In this document: positions 1 to 8,435 of the stretch, piece after piece
Numbering within the stretch: position 1 is the stretch's first letter
Layout: each line of letters opens with the position of its first letter
Assembly: GCA_946479995.1 (NCBI GenBank)
Contig: CAMLIU010000006.1
Span: forward strand, 1 to 14,240
Length of the DNA: 14,240 bases
Direction: 5' to 3'
Origin: an uncultured Gemmatimonadota bacterium
GTDB lineage: Bacteria; Gemmatimonadota; Gemmatimonadetes; Gemmatimonadales; Gemmatimonadaceae
Program-made: the position numbers and the translations under genes
Notes under the pieces: generated by a model
What the model was told of the DNA's origin: nothing
Database searches by the model: none
The model's input: the letters and a program-made list of their open reading frames with translations, nothing else

Positions 1-579
1 CCGGACCTCGCGGCGGCGCGGGCGCAGATCCTCCAGGCCCAGTCGGAGGTGCGCGTGGCGCGCGCCGCCGAGCTGCCGGCGCTCACCCTTGGATCCACCT
101 TCTCGCATCCCTTCTCGAGCCAGCGGAACGCCACGGGCTACAACTTCAGCGTGAACCTTGGCGTGTCCATCCCGATCTTCAACCTCGCGCGACCGTACAA
201 CGTGATGGCGGCGCAGGCGCAGGTTGATGCCTCGTCGGCGCGGGCCAACCTGCTGCGAACGGAAGTGGCGCAGCAGGTGTACGCCTCCTACTACACGCTG
301 CAGACCGCCACGCAGCGCGTGCGCACCGCGGACGTGCTGCTCGAGAGCGCGACGCGCTCCGAGGTGGCGGCGCGCGAGCGCTACCGCGCCGGCGTGGGTA
401 CCATCGTTGACCTCGTCACGGCGCAGACGGTGCTGGCGAACGCCCGCGCCCAGCAGGCACAGTCGCGCTGGATCTGGTCGGGCGCGCTCGCCCAGCTCGC
501 GCACGACGTCGGGATCCTCGGCCCGCGCGGCGAACCTTCGATCTCCCTTTCGGCGGACTCCACCGGAGTGCGCCGATGA
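1..579 (+). CDS. TolC-family outer membrane efflux protein, C-terminal part (5' end outside window)
   Basis: The reading frame is open from the first base, so the gene begins upstream; 192 residues of a protein usually about 420-480 aa long are present. It would form the outer membrane channel through which the adjacent RND pump expels substrates. The fragment has the alanine- and glutamine-rich coiled-coil character of OEP repeats. Residues 128-150 carry the typical Y-R-A-G-V-G-T-I-V-D-L-V-T-A-Q pattern, followed by an LANARAQ helix, and a G-V-S-I-P-I-F strand lies earlier in the fragment. The stop codon overlaps the adaptor start by ATGA, which supports co-translation with the pump. The family call is firm. 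Substrate and exact subfamily cannot be read from this part. Confidence 0.9.
   Translation, partial: PDLAAARAQILQAQSEVRVARAAELPALTLGSTFSHPFSSQRNATGYNFSVNLGVSIPIFNLARPYNVMAAQAQVDASSARANLLRTEVAQQVYASYYTLQTATQRVRTADVLLESATRSEVAARERYRAGVGTIVDLVTAQTVLANARAQQAQSRWIWSGALAQLAHDVGILGPRGEPSISLSADSTGVRR
565..568 (+). promoter_or_regulatory. Ribosome binding site for the adaptor gene
   Basis: GGAG lies seven bases before the ATG at 576, inside the end of the TolC-family gene. It favours this start over the in-frame ATG at 591, which has no purine-rich sequence upstream. Confidence 0.6.
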
Positions 580-1946
580 ACCTCTGCTCAATGCCTCGCT
601 TCTCCTCTCTTTCCTGCATTCGCGGCGCGCTGGCTGGCGGCGTCGCACTCCTTGCGCTCGCCGCCTGCTCGGGCCAGAAGCAGCAGCGCAACCGTCCCGC
701 CATTCCCGTGATGGTGGCGACGGCGAAGACGATGGACGTGCCGTACATCATCGAGGCGAACGGTGTGGTGACACCGGTGCAGGCGGCCAACGTCGCCTCG
801 CAGGTGGCGGGGATCGTCCGGCGCGTGGCCTTCCAGGAGGGCCAGGATGTCAGCAAGGGGCAGGTGCTGTTCGAGATCGACCCGCGTCCCTACCAGGCGG
901 CGTACCAGCAGGCGCTCGCAGCGCTCACCCGGGATCGCGCCACGGCGGCGAACGCCGAACGCGACGCGCAGCGCTACGCCTCGCTGGCGGCGCAGGACTA
1001 CGTGACGAAGGAGCAGGCCGACCAGATGCGCGCCACCGCCGAGGCGCAGCGCGCCACCGTGTCGGCGGACGAGGCAGCGGTGGCCAACGCGAAGTTCAAC
1101 CTCGACAACACCACCATCCGCGCGCCGATCTCCGGGCGCACCGGTGCACTGCTGGTGCGCGAGGGGAACCTGGTGAGCGCGAACGGCAACACGCCGCTCG
1201 TGACGATCAACCAGATCAGCCCGATCCTCGTGCGCTTCGCCATCCCCTCCACCCAGCTTCCCCTGCTGCAGAAGTACGGCAGCGCGGGCGGCCTCGTGGT
1301 GAGCGCCACGCCCAACACGGGGACGAACACGCTGGTGGACACGAGCGCCAGCTCGCCGATCGGCCTCTCGGTCGGGCAGGGCGATCCCGCCGCCGCGGGC
1401 GCCGGTCCGCAGGTGCCCTCCGGGCCGCCGTCGGGCGCGCCGTCGTCGCAGCTCACGGCGCTCAGCCAGCCGGAGCATGGGTCGCTCTTCTTCATCGACA
1501 ACGCCGTGGATACGACGACCGGCACGGTACAGCTCAAGGCGACCTTCCCGAATCCCAATCGGCGGCTGTGGGCGGGTGAGTTCGTCGCCACGCGGCTCGA
1601 GCTGTTCGTCGAGCAGAATGCCCTCGTGGTGCCGGCGTCGGCGGTGGTGACGGGGCAGCAGGGGCAGTACGTGTACGTCGTCACCGACAGCATGACGGTG
1701 CAGCAGCGCCCGGTGAGCGTGGAGCGCACGGCGGGATCCCTGATGGTGATCGCCGGAGGGCTGCGAGTCGGTGAGCGCGTGGTGACCGACGGCCAGTCGC
1801 GGCTCACGCCCAACGCGAAGGTGGTGATCAACACGCCCCAGGGTGCACCGGGCGGCGGCCGCCAGCGTGGCAATGGTGGCGGGCGTCCTGGCGCGGCGGG
1901 CGGTGCTGGCGCAGCGGGCGGCGGGCGGAGGGCGGCCTCGCCGTGA
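576..1946 (+). CDS. RND efflux periplasmic adaptor (membrane fusion lipoprotein, MdtA-like)
   Basis: This 456-aa adaptor would link the RND permeases to the TolC-type channel in the periplasm. The N-terminus has a signal sequence with a lipobox (L28-A-A-C31), so the mature protein should be lipid-anchored. A lipoyl half-motif (FQEGQDVSKGQVLFEIDP) follows, then an alanine-rich helical hairpin, the second half-motif (TIRAPISGRTGALLV, near residue 185), a beta-barrel with FIDNAVDTTTGT (306-317), and the membrane-proximal region. These fit MdtA-type adaptors. Two parts are odd: a Gly/Pro/Ser/Ala-rich insert at about 247-298 in the beta-barrel region, and a Gly/Arg-rich tail of about 35 residues. 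The start follows GGAG by seven bases and overlaps the upstream stop. The stop overlaps the next GTG start by GTGA. Confidence 0.93.
   Translation: MNLCSMPRFSSLSCIRGALAGGVALLALAACSGQKQQRNRPAIPVMVATAKTMDVPYIIEANGVVTPVQAANVASQVAGIVRRVAFQEGQDVSKGQVLFEIDPRPYQAAYQQALAALTRDRATAANAERDAQRYASLAAQDYVTKEQADQMRATAEAQRATVSADEAAVANAKFNLDNTTIRAPISGRTGALLVREGNLVSANGNTPLVTINQISPILVRFAIPSTQLPLLQKYGSAGGLVVSATPNTGTNTLVDTSASSPIGLSVGQGDPAAAGAGPQVPSGPPSGAPSSQLTALSQPEHGSLFFIDNAVDTTTGTVQLKATFPNPNRRLWAGEFVATRLELFVEQNALVVPASAVVTGQQGQYVYVVTDSMTVQQRPVSVERTAGSLMVIAGGLRVGERVVTDGQSRLTPNAKVVINTPQGAPGGGRQRGNGGGRPGAAGGAGAAGGGRRAASP
1927..1932 (+). promoter_or_regulatory. Ribosome binding site for the first RND permease
   Basis: GGAGGG sits ten bases before the GTG start at 1943, within the Gly-rich tail codons of the adaptor gene. 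It supports the GTG start of the permease, whose N-terminus matches its family from the first residue. Confidence 0.5.
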
Positions 1947-4900
1947 ACTTCACCGGGCTGTTCATCCGGCGGCCGGTCATGACGACGCTGCTGATGGTGG
2001 CGATCCTCGTCTTCGGCGTGGCATCGTACCGGAAGCTGACGGTCAGCGACCTGCCGGCGGTGGATTACCCGACGATCAGCGTATTCGCCAACCTGCCCGG
2101 GGCGAGCGCCGAGACGATGGCGGCGACGGTCGCGACGCCGCTGGAAAAGGCGTTCTCCGCCATCGCCGGCATCGACAACATCACGTCGAGCAGCTCGCTC
2201 GGGAGCACCAACGTCACGCTGCAGTTCTCCCCCGACCGTGACATCGACGCGGCGGCGCAGGACGTGAACGCCGCCATCTCGTCCGCGCTGGCCTTCCTCC
2301 CCTCCAACATCATCCCGCCGTCGTACCGCAAGCAGAATCCGGCAGCGTCGCCGATCCTGTTCTTCGCGCTCACTTCGAGCACGCTGTCGCTCACCGCGCT
2401 GGACGAGGTCGCGGAGACGACGATCGCGCAGCGGCTCTCCATGGTGGAGGGGGTTTCGCAGGTGAACGTGTGGGGCTCGGCGAAGTATGCGGTGCGCGTG
2501 GAGCTGGATCCGGCGCAGCTCACGGCGCGCGGGCTGAGCGTGAACGAGATCGCGCAGGCGGTGCGGGCGAACAACGTCACCCTCCCGACGGGGGTGCTGT
2601 ACGGGCGCGACCGCACGCTCACCATCACGGCCACCGGCCAGCTGAAGAACGCCGCGCAGTTCCGCAACATGGTCGTCGCCAACCGGAACGGCGCGCCGAT
2701 CCACCTCGGCGACCTGGGCCGCGTGTACGACGGCATCCAGAACACGCGCAACGCCAGCTGGTACAACGGCGATCGGGCCATGGTGCTCGCCGTGCAGCGC
2801 CAGCCAGGGACGAACACGGTCACCGTGGCGAAGGCGGTGAAGGCAGCGCTCGAGGAGCTGAAGCCGTCGCTGCCTCCTTCGGTGAGCATCGTGACCCGCT
2901 ACGATCGCTCCGAGGGGATCCAGGAGTCGGTGCACGACGTGAAGGTGACGCTCATCGTCGCCCTCGTGCTCGTGGTGATGGTGATCTTCGTCTTCCTGCG
3001 CAACGTCACGGCGACGCTGATCCCGAGCCTGACCCTGCCGATGGCGATCGTCGGCACCTTCTCGGTGATGTACGCGCTGGACTTCAGCATCGACAACCTG
3101 TCACTGATGGCGCTGACGCTCGCCGTGGGCTTCGTGGTGGACGACGCCATCGTCATGCTGGAGAACATCGTGCGCCACCTGGAGCGCGGGCAGTCGCCGC
3201 GCGAGGCGGCGCTCGAGGGCGCCGAGGAGGTGGGGTTCACCATCCTGTCCATGACGCTGTCGCTGGCCGCGGTGTTCATCCCCCTCATCTTCATGGGCGG
3301 CGTGATCGGGCGGCTCTTCCGCGAGTTCGCGATCACCATCAGCGCCGCCATCCTGGTGTCGGGGCTCGTGTCGCTGACGCTCACGCCGATGCTCTGCGCC
3401 CGCTTCCTCAAGCGGCCGGAGGAGCAGGAGCACGGCCGGCTGTTCAACGCCACCGAGCGCGCCTTCGCGCGGATGCTCCATGGTTACGAGCGTTCGCTGG
3501 CGTGGGCGATGCGCCGGCGGCCGCTCACGCTGGTGTTCTCGGCGCTCATCCTCGTCGTCACCGGGCTCCTCTTCGTGCGCATCCCGAAGGGTCTCTTCCC
3601 GAGCGACGACACCGGCCTGCTCAACGCGAGCACCCAGGCGGCGCAGGGCACGTCGTTCCCGGAGATGGTGCGGCTGCAGCAGCAGGCGAACGCCATCGTC
3701 GCGCGCGACAGCTTCGTCGCCGCGTACATGTCGAACATCGGCGGCGGGAGCGGCGGCAACATCAGCATCGTCCTCAAGCCGCAGGGCGAGCGCCCGGACG
3801 CGGACAAGATGGTCCAGCGGCTGACGCGCGAGCTGAGCCGCATCCCGGGGCTCAACGTCTTCATCCAGAACCCGCCGAGCATCCGCATCGGCGGCCGCGG
3901 GTCACGCAGCCAGTACCAGTACACCCTCCAGGCGAACGACGTCGCGACGCTCTACGCGGGTGCGCAGAAGCTGGAGCGGGCGATGCGCGGCCTGTCGCTC
4001 ATCACCGACGTCAACAGCGACCTGGAGAACAAGAACCCGGTCGTGAACGTGAAGATCATGCGCGACCGGGCGGCGATGCTCGGGGTGACGCCCCTCGCCA
4101 TCCAGCGCGCGCTGGCCAACGCGTTCAGCGAGCAGCAGGCGAGCACCATCTACACCCCCACGAACGAGTACTGGGTGGTGATGCAGATCCAGCCGCAGGA
4201 CCAGACGAGCGTCTCTGATCTCGCCAAGGTCTACGTCACCAGCTCGCACGGCAAGCTCGTGCCGCTGTCGGACGTGGCGACGTTCAGCGAAGGGGTAGGG
4301 CCGCAGAGCATCGCCCACTCGGGCCAGCTCGCCTCGGTGACGATCTCGTTCAACCTGCCGCCGGGCGGCAACCTCGGCGCCGCCGTGGCGGCGGTGGAGG
4401 ATCTCGCGCGCCGCACGCTGGATGCGAGCGTCACGGCGAACTTCTCCGGCACGGCGCAGGCGTTCCAGGACTCGCAGCGGGGGCTGGGTGTCCTGCTGCT
4501 CATCACCGTGTTCGTCATCTACATCATCCTCGGCATCCTCTACGAGAGCTTCATTCACCCGGTCACCATCCTCACCGGCCTGCCGTTCGCCGCGTTCGGG
4601 GCGCTGCTGGCGCTCACCGTCACCGGCCAGCAGCTCGATGTCTACGGCTACGTGGGGGTGATCATGCTGATCGGCATCGTGAAGAAGAACGCGATCATGA
4701 TGATCGACTTCGCCATCGAGCGGGAACGGTCGGAGCACATCCCCCCGGCGAAGGCGATCGTGGAAGCGGCGAGCGTCCGCTTCCGGCCGATCATGATGAC
4801 CACCGTGGCCGCCATCGCCGGCACGCTGCCCATCGCCATCGGACTCGGCGCGAGTGGCGCGTCGCGCCGTCCGCTGGGCATCGCCGTCGTGGGCGGGCTC

Positions 4901-5056
4901 GCCTTCTCGCAGATCGTGACGCTCTACGTCACGCCGGTCTTCTACACGTACCTGGACGACCTCCAGTCGTGGCTCGGCCGCGTCTCCAGCAGGCTTCCCT
5001 GGTCCTCGGGGCACGAGGAGGGCGCCGGTGGCGCCCCCGTGCCGGCGGGCGACTGA
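1943..5056 (+). CDS. RND multidrug efflux permease (HAE-1 type, MdtB/MdtC-like), first copy
   Basis: This 1037-aa inner membrane proton/drug antiporter has the usual RND length. TM1 lies at about residues 10-30 after the typical FIRRPVMT start. A large periplasmic loop with the PGASAETM and DIDAAAQDV segments follows, then TM2 near 335-352 and TM4 with the proton-relay pair D400-D401 in GFVVDDAIVMLENI. The second half repeats the layout, with K915 before N916 at the position of the AcrB proton-relay lysine. All relay residues seen are intact. The GTG start overlaps the adaptor stop by GTGA. A second permease follows 12 bases downstream, as in MdtABC-type systems where two different permeases form one heterotrimer. 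Whether these two form a heterotrimer is inferred. Substrates cannot be predicted. Confidence 0.95.
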   Translation: MNFTGLFIRRPVMTTLLMVAILVFGVASYRKLTVSDLPAVDYPTISVFANLPGASAETMAATVATPLEKAFSAIAGIDNITSSSSLGSTNVTLQFSPDRDIDAAAQDVNAAISSALAFLPSNIIPPSYRKQNPAASPILFFALTSSTLSLTALDEVAETTIAQRLSMVEGVSQVNVWGSAKYAVRVELDPAQLTARGLSVNEIAQAVRANNVTLPTGVLYGRDRTLTITATGQLKNAAQFRNMVVANRNGAPIHLGDLGRVYDGIQNTRNASWYNGDRAMVLAVQRQPGTNTVTVAKAVKAALEELKPSLPPSVSIVTRYDRSEGIQESVHDVKVTLIVALVLVVMVIFVFLRNVTATLIPSLTLPMAIVGTFSVMYALDFSIDNLSLMALTLAVGFVVDDAIVMLENIVRHLERGQSPREAALEGAEEVGFTILSMTLSLAAVFIPLIFMGGVIGRLFREFAITISAAILVSGLVSLTLTPMLCARFLKRPEEQEHGRLFNATERAFARMLHGYERSLAWAMRRRPLTLVFSALILVVTGLLFVRIPKGLFPSDDTGLLNASTQAAQGTSFPEMVRLQQQANAIVARDSFVAAYMSNIGGGSGGNISIVLKPQGERPDADKMVQRLTRELSRIPGLNVFIQNPPSIRIGGRGSRSQYQYTLQANDVATLYAGAQKLERAMRGLSLITDVNSDLENKNPVVNVKIMRDRAAMLGVTPLAIQRALANAFSEQQASTIYTPTNEYWVVMQIQPQDQTSVSDLAKVYVTSSHGKLVPLSDVATFSEGVGPQSIAHSGQLASVTISFNLPPGGNLGAAVAAVEDLARRTLDASVTANFSGTAQAFQDSQRGLGVLLLITVFVIYIILGILYESFIHPVTILTGLPFAAFGALLALTVTGQQLDVYGYVGVIMLIGIVKKNAIMMIDFAIERERSEHIPPAKAIVEAASVRFRPIMMTTVAAIAGTLPIAIGLGASGASRRPLGIAVVGGLAFSQIVTLYVTPVFYTYLDDLQSWLGRVSSRLPWSSGHEEGAGGAPVPAGD

Positions 5057-5068
5057 CGTCATAACGGA

Positions 5069-8000
5069 ATGAACATCACCACCGTCTTCATCAAGCGCCC
5101 GGTCATGACGTCGCTCGTCATGATCGCCATCCTCTTCTTCGGCATCGTCGCCTACCGGAAGCTCCCGGTGAGCGACCTGCCGAACGTGGACTTCCCGACG
5201 ATCACCGTCACGGCCATCCTGCCCGGCGCCAGCCCGGAGACGATGGCGGCAACGGTGGCGACGCCCCTGGAGAAACAATTTTCCACCATCGCCGGCATCG
5301 ACAACATGACGTCCACGTCGAGCCTCGGGCAGACGCAGATCGTCATCCAGTTCTCGCTCGACCGGAACATCGACGCCGCCGCGCAGGACGTGCAGGCCGC
5401 CATCACCCAGACGCTGCGCGGGCTGCCGCAGGGGATCCTGCCGCCCTCCTACCAGAAGACCAACCCCGCCGACGCGCCGATCCTCACCCTCGCGCTGACG
5501 TCGGACCAGCTCCCGTTGTCGGCGCTCAACGAGTTCGCCGAAACGACCATCGCGCAGCGGCTGTCCACGGTGAGCGGCGTGGCGCAGGTGCTGGTGTACG
5601 GCGCGCAGAAGTACGCCGTGCGCATCCAGCTCGATCCGTCGCAGCTCGCCACGCGCAACCTCGCGCTCGAGGACGTGGCGACGGCGATCTCCAGCCAGAA
5701 CGTGAACCTGCCGACGGGCGTGCTGTGGGGGCCGAAGACGGCGCTCACCATCCAGGCGTCGGGGCAGCTCCAGTCCGCGGACGAGTTCCGCGACCTCGTG
5801 ATCGCCTATCGCAACGGTGCGCCGGTGCACCTGAGCGAGCTCGGGCGCGTCACGAACGACGTGCAGAACAACAAGACGGCGAGCTGGTACGGGCCGTCGC
5901 GCTCCATCGTCCTTGCCATCCAGCGGCAGCCTGGCACCAACACCGTGGCGGTGGCGAGCAACGTGAAGGCGGCGCTGGAGCGGGTGCGCGGCGACATCCC
6001 GCCGTCGGTGAACGTGCAGGTGCTCTACGACCGCTCCATCTCCATCCAGGAGTCGGTGCACGACGTGACCTTCACGCTCGAGATCACCCTCGTGCTCGTC
6101 GTGCTCGTCATCTTCCTGTTCCTGCGCAACCTGTCGGCGACCGTCATCCCGAGCCTCGCGCTGCCGATGTCCATCATCGGCACCTTCTCGGTGATGTACC
6201 TGCTGAACTACAGCCTGGACAACCTGTCATTGATGGCGCTCACGCTCGCCGTGGGCTTCGTGGTGGACGACGCCATCGTCATGCTGGAGAACATCGTCCG
6301 CCACCTGGAGATGGGAAAGCCGCGCATGCAGGCGGCGCTCGACGGCGCGGCGGAGGTGGGGTTCACCATCCTCTCCATGACCTTCTCCCTCGCCGCGGTG
6401 TTCATCCCGATCCTCTTCATGGGCGGGATCATCGGGAAGCTGTTCCACGAGTTCGCCGTCACCATCGGCGTCGCCATCCTCGTGTCGGGTGTCGTGTCGC
6501 TCACCCTCACGCCGATGCTGTCGAGCCGCTTCCTGCGCTCGAATCATGGCAAGGAGCAGGGTCGGTTCTACCAGGCCACCGAGCGGGTGTTCGACCGCTC
6601 GCTCGCCGCCTACGAACGGTCGCTGGCGTGGGTGATGGCGCGCCGGCGCGCGACGCTCGTCTTCTCCGTCGTCATCCTCGTCCTCACCGGAATCCTGTTC
6701 GTCGTCGCGCCGAAGGGCCTCTTCCCGACCGACGACACCGGGCAGCTGCTGGCGACCACGGAAGCGGCGGAAGGGGTGTCGTTCAACACCCTCATCGAGG
6801 ACCAGCAGCTCCTCGCTGCCGCCATCGCGCGCGATCCCGACGTCCGCTCCGTCACCTCGTCGGTCGGCACCACGGCGGCCGCCAACCAGGGGCAGATGAC
6901 GATCGACCTCAAGCCGCTGAGCGAGCGCTCGCGCAGCGCCGAGGAGATCGCGCGCGCCCTCGAGGATACGGCGCAGGGAGTGCCGGACATCAAGCTGTTC
7001 ATCCAGAACCCGCCGGCGATCAGCATCGGCGGCCTCGCGTCGAAGAGCCTGTACCAGTACACCCTCGTGAGCGGCGACCTCGAAGGCCTCAACCGCGTGG
7101 CGCGCCTGCTCGAGACCCGGCTTCGCCAGCTCCCGCAGCTCATCAACGTCACCAGCGACCTGCTGATCGAGAACCCGCAGGTCACGGTGGACATCGACCG
7201 CGAACGCGCCGGCCAGCTGGGAGTGTCGGCGTCGGAGATCGAGAACACGCTCTACGACGCGTTCGGGCAGAAGCAGGTCTCCACCATCTACACCTCCACC
7301 AACAACTACTGGGTGGTGATGGAGCTGCTGCCCGAGTACCAGCAGGACGTCGCCTCGCTCGGCAAGCTCTGGGTCCGCTCCACGCAGGGGAAGGTGGTCC
7401 CACTAAGCACCGTGGCCACCTTCCACGAAGGAGTGGGACCGGTCACGGTGAATCACTCGGGACAGCTGCCCGCCGTGACCGTCTCGTTCGACCTCGCGCC
7501 GGGCGTGTCGCTCGGCACGGCGCTGCGCGAGGTGGAGCGCACGGCCAAGGACGTGCTCCCCCCGAGCGTGGTGGGCAGTTTCGCCGGCACGGCGGAGGCG
7601 TTCCGCACCACCCAGCAGGGGCTCGTCGTGCTCCTCGTGCTCGCCGTCTTCGTGATCTACGTGATCCTCGGCGTGCTGTACGAAAGCTTCATTCATCCAA
7701 TCACGATCCTGTCGGGGCTGCCGTTCGCCGTGTTCGGCGCGCTGGTCACGTTGATCATCTTCGGCCTCGACCTCGACGTCTACGGCTTCGTCGGGATGAT
7801 CATGCTGATCGGCATCGTGAAGAAGAACGCGATCATGATGATCGACTTCGCCCTCGACGTGCAGCGCACGCAGCAGACGGCGCCGGCGCGGGCGATCGTG
7901 GAGGCGGCGAGCGTGCGCTTCCGCCCGATCATGATGACGACGATGGCGGCTCTCATGGGTGCGCTGCCGATCGCCGTGGGATGGGGTGCCGGCGCAGCGA

Positions 8001-8176
8001 GCCGTCGCCCGCTCGGCGTCGCGGTGGTGGGCGGACTCGCCTTCTCGCAGCTTGTCACGCTGTACGTGACGCCGGTGTTCTATACGTACCTGGACGAGCT
8101 GCAGACCTGGTTCGCGACGCACGGCTTCCGGCGGCGACGAGCTGCTGCCTCAGCGCCGGTGCCGGCGGGAGACTGA
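5069..8176 (+). CDS. RND multidrug efflux permease (HAE-1 type, MdtB/MdtC-like), second copy
   Basis: This 1035-aa permease is a clear paralogue of the one upstream and matches it along its full length. TM1 follows the FIKRPVMT start, and the periplasmic loop has PGASPETM and NIDAAAQDV. The proton-relay pair D400-D401 is in GFVVDDAIVMLENI and K919 precedes N920. Both permeases therefore look transport-competent. The ATG lies 12 bases after the preceding stop with only a weak Shine-Dalgarno (GGA next to the start), so its translation may depend partly on coupling to the upstream gene. The cytoplasmic tail differs from that of the first copy except for an identical final APVPAGD. It is the last gene of the + strand efflux operon; the next gene runs on the opposite strand. 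Confidence 0.95.
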   Translation: MNITTVFIKRPVMTSLVMIAILFFGIVAYRKLPVSDLPNVDFPTITVTAILPGASPETMAATVATPLEKQFSTIAGIDNMTSTSSLGQTQIVIQFSLDRNIDAAAQDVQAAITQTLRGLPQGILPPSYQKTNPADAPILTLALTSDQLPLSALNEFAETTIAQRLSTVSGVAQVLVYGAQKYAVRIQLDPSQLATRNLALEDVATAISSQNVNLPTGVLWGPKTALTIQASGQLQSADEFRDLVIAYRNGAPVHLSELGRVTNDVQNNKTASWYGPSRSIVLAIQRQPGTNTVAVASNVKAALERVRGDIPPSVNVQVLYDRSISIQESVHDVTFTLEITLVLVVLVIFLFLRNLSATVIPSLALPMSIIGTFSVMYLLNYSLDNLSLMALTLAVGFVVDDAIVMLENIVRHLEMGKPRMQAALDGAAEVGFTILSMTFSLAAVFIPILFMGGIIGKLFHEFAVTIGVAILVSGVVSLTLTPMLSSRFLRSNHGKEQGRFYQATERVFDRSLAAYERSLAWVMARRRATLVFSVVILVLTGILFVVAPKGLFPTDDTGQLLATTEAAEGVSFNTLIEDQQLLAAAIARDPDVRSVTSSVGTTAAANQGQMTIDLKPLSERSRSAEEIARALEDTAQGVPDIKLFIQNPPAISIGGLASKSLYQYTLVSGDLEGLNRVARLLETRLRQLPQLINVTSDLLIENPQVTVDIDRERAGQLGVSASEIENTLYDAFGQKQVSTIYTSTNNYWVVMELLPEYQQDVASLGKLWVRSTQGKVVPLSTVATFHEGVGPVTVNHSGQLPAVTVSFDLAPGVSLGTALREVERTAKDVLPPSVVGSFAGTAEAFRTTQQGLVVLLVLAVFVIYVILGVLYESFIHPITILSGLPFAVFGALVTLIIFGLDLDVYGFVGMIMLIGIVKKNAIMMIDFALDVQRTQQTAPARAIVEAASVRFRPIMMTTMAALMGALPIAVGWGAGAASRRPLGVAVVGGLAFSQLVTLYVTPVFYTYLDELQTWFATHGFRRRRAAASAPVPAGD

Positions 8177-8185
8177 TCACGTCAA

Positions 8186-8418
8186 CGAAAAGCGTTGGGA
8201 GCGGAAAGGGCCGGATGAACGGCCTGAAACGGCAGGATCCGTCCCTCGCGCGATCTGAGCTCCGCGCACCGGGACTGGCATCCCCGCCCCAAACAGTTCC
8301 TGAATGGATTGGAACGGCCTCGGGACGCTCCAGTGCGCATGGAACCATGCCGCACACGGAGAGGATCCTGCTGTTCTTTAGTTCAGATCCGGCCGTTTCC
8401 GTTCCGAACGCTTTTTCG
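8186..8418. repeat. Imperfect long inverted repeat between convergent genes
   Basis: The region between the two convergent stop codons has no gene. Arms 8186-8240 and 8363-8418 are inverted copies. The outer blocks (8186-8216 and 8387-8418) match at 28 of 32 aligned columns, with one gap and three mismatches. The inner blocks (8228-8240 and 8363-8375) match at 12 of 13. The divergent middle stretch has equal length in both arms. Read outward from either gene, the same motif (starting CGAAAA, then GCGTT and ending GGCCGGAT) appears within about 20 bases of the stop. It could be a pair of related 3' end signals, a MITE-like element, or a structured RNA. No target-site duplication or T-run supports one choice. 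Confidence 0.7.
8333..8355. other. Hairpin inside the inverted-repeat element
   Basis: GTGCG-CATG pairs with CATG-C-CGCAC around a GAAC loop, with one bulged G, giving a stem of about nine base pairs. It lies in the spacer between the two long arms. No T-run follows on either strand, so it is not a standard intrinsic terminator. Confidence 0.5.
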
Positions 8419-8435
8419 AGCCGCGGTGCGATCGC

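Noticed and set aside
998..2935. A 645-codon open frame on the - strand over the adaptor and first permease
   Set aside because: Composition is arginine- and histidine-rich, with no recognisable domain; it lies opposite two well-supported genes.
3902..6061. A 719-codon open frame on the - strand across the two permease genes
   Set aside because: It is antisense to both RND genes and His/Arg/Asp-rich as expected from the complement of GC-rich codons; no family motif is visible.
8183..8197. CAACG/CGTTG hairpin just after the second permease as an intrinsic terminator
   Set aside because: The stem is only five base pairs with no T-run, and it overlaps the longer inverted-repeat arm that explains the region better.
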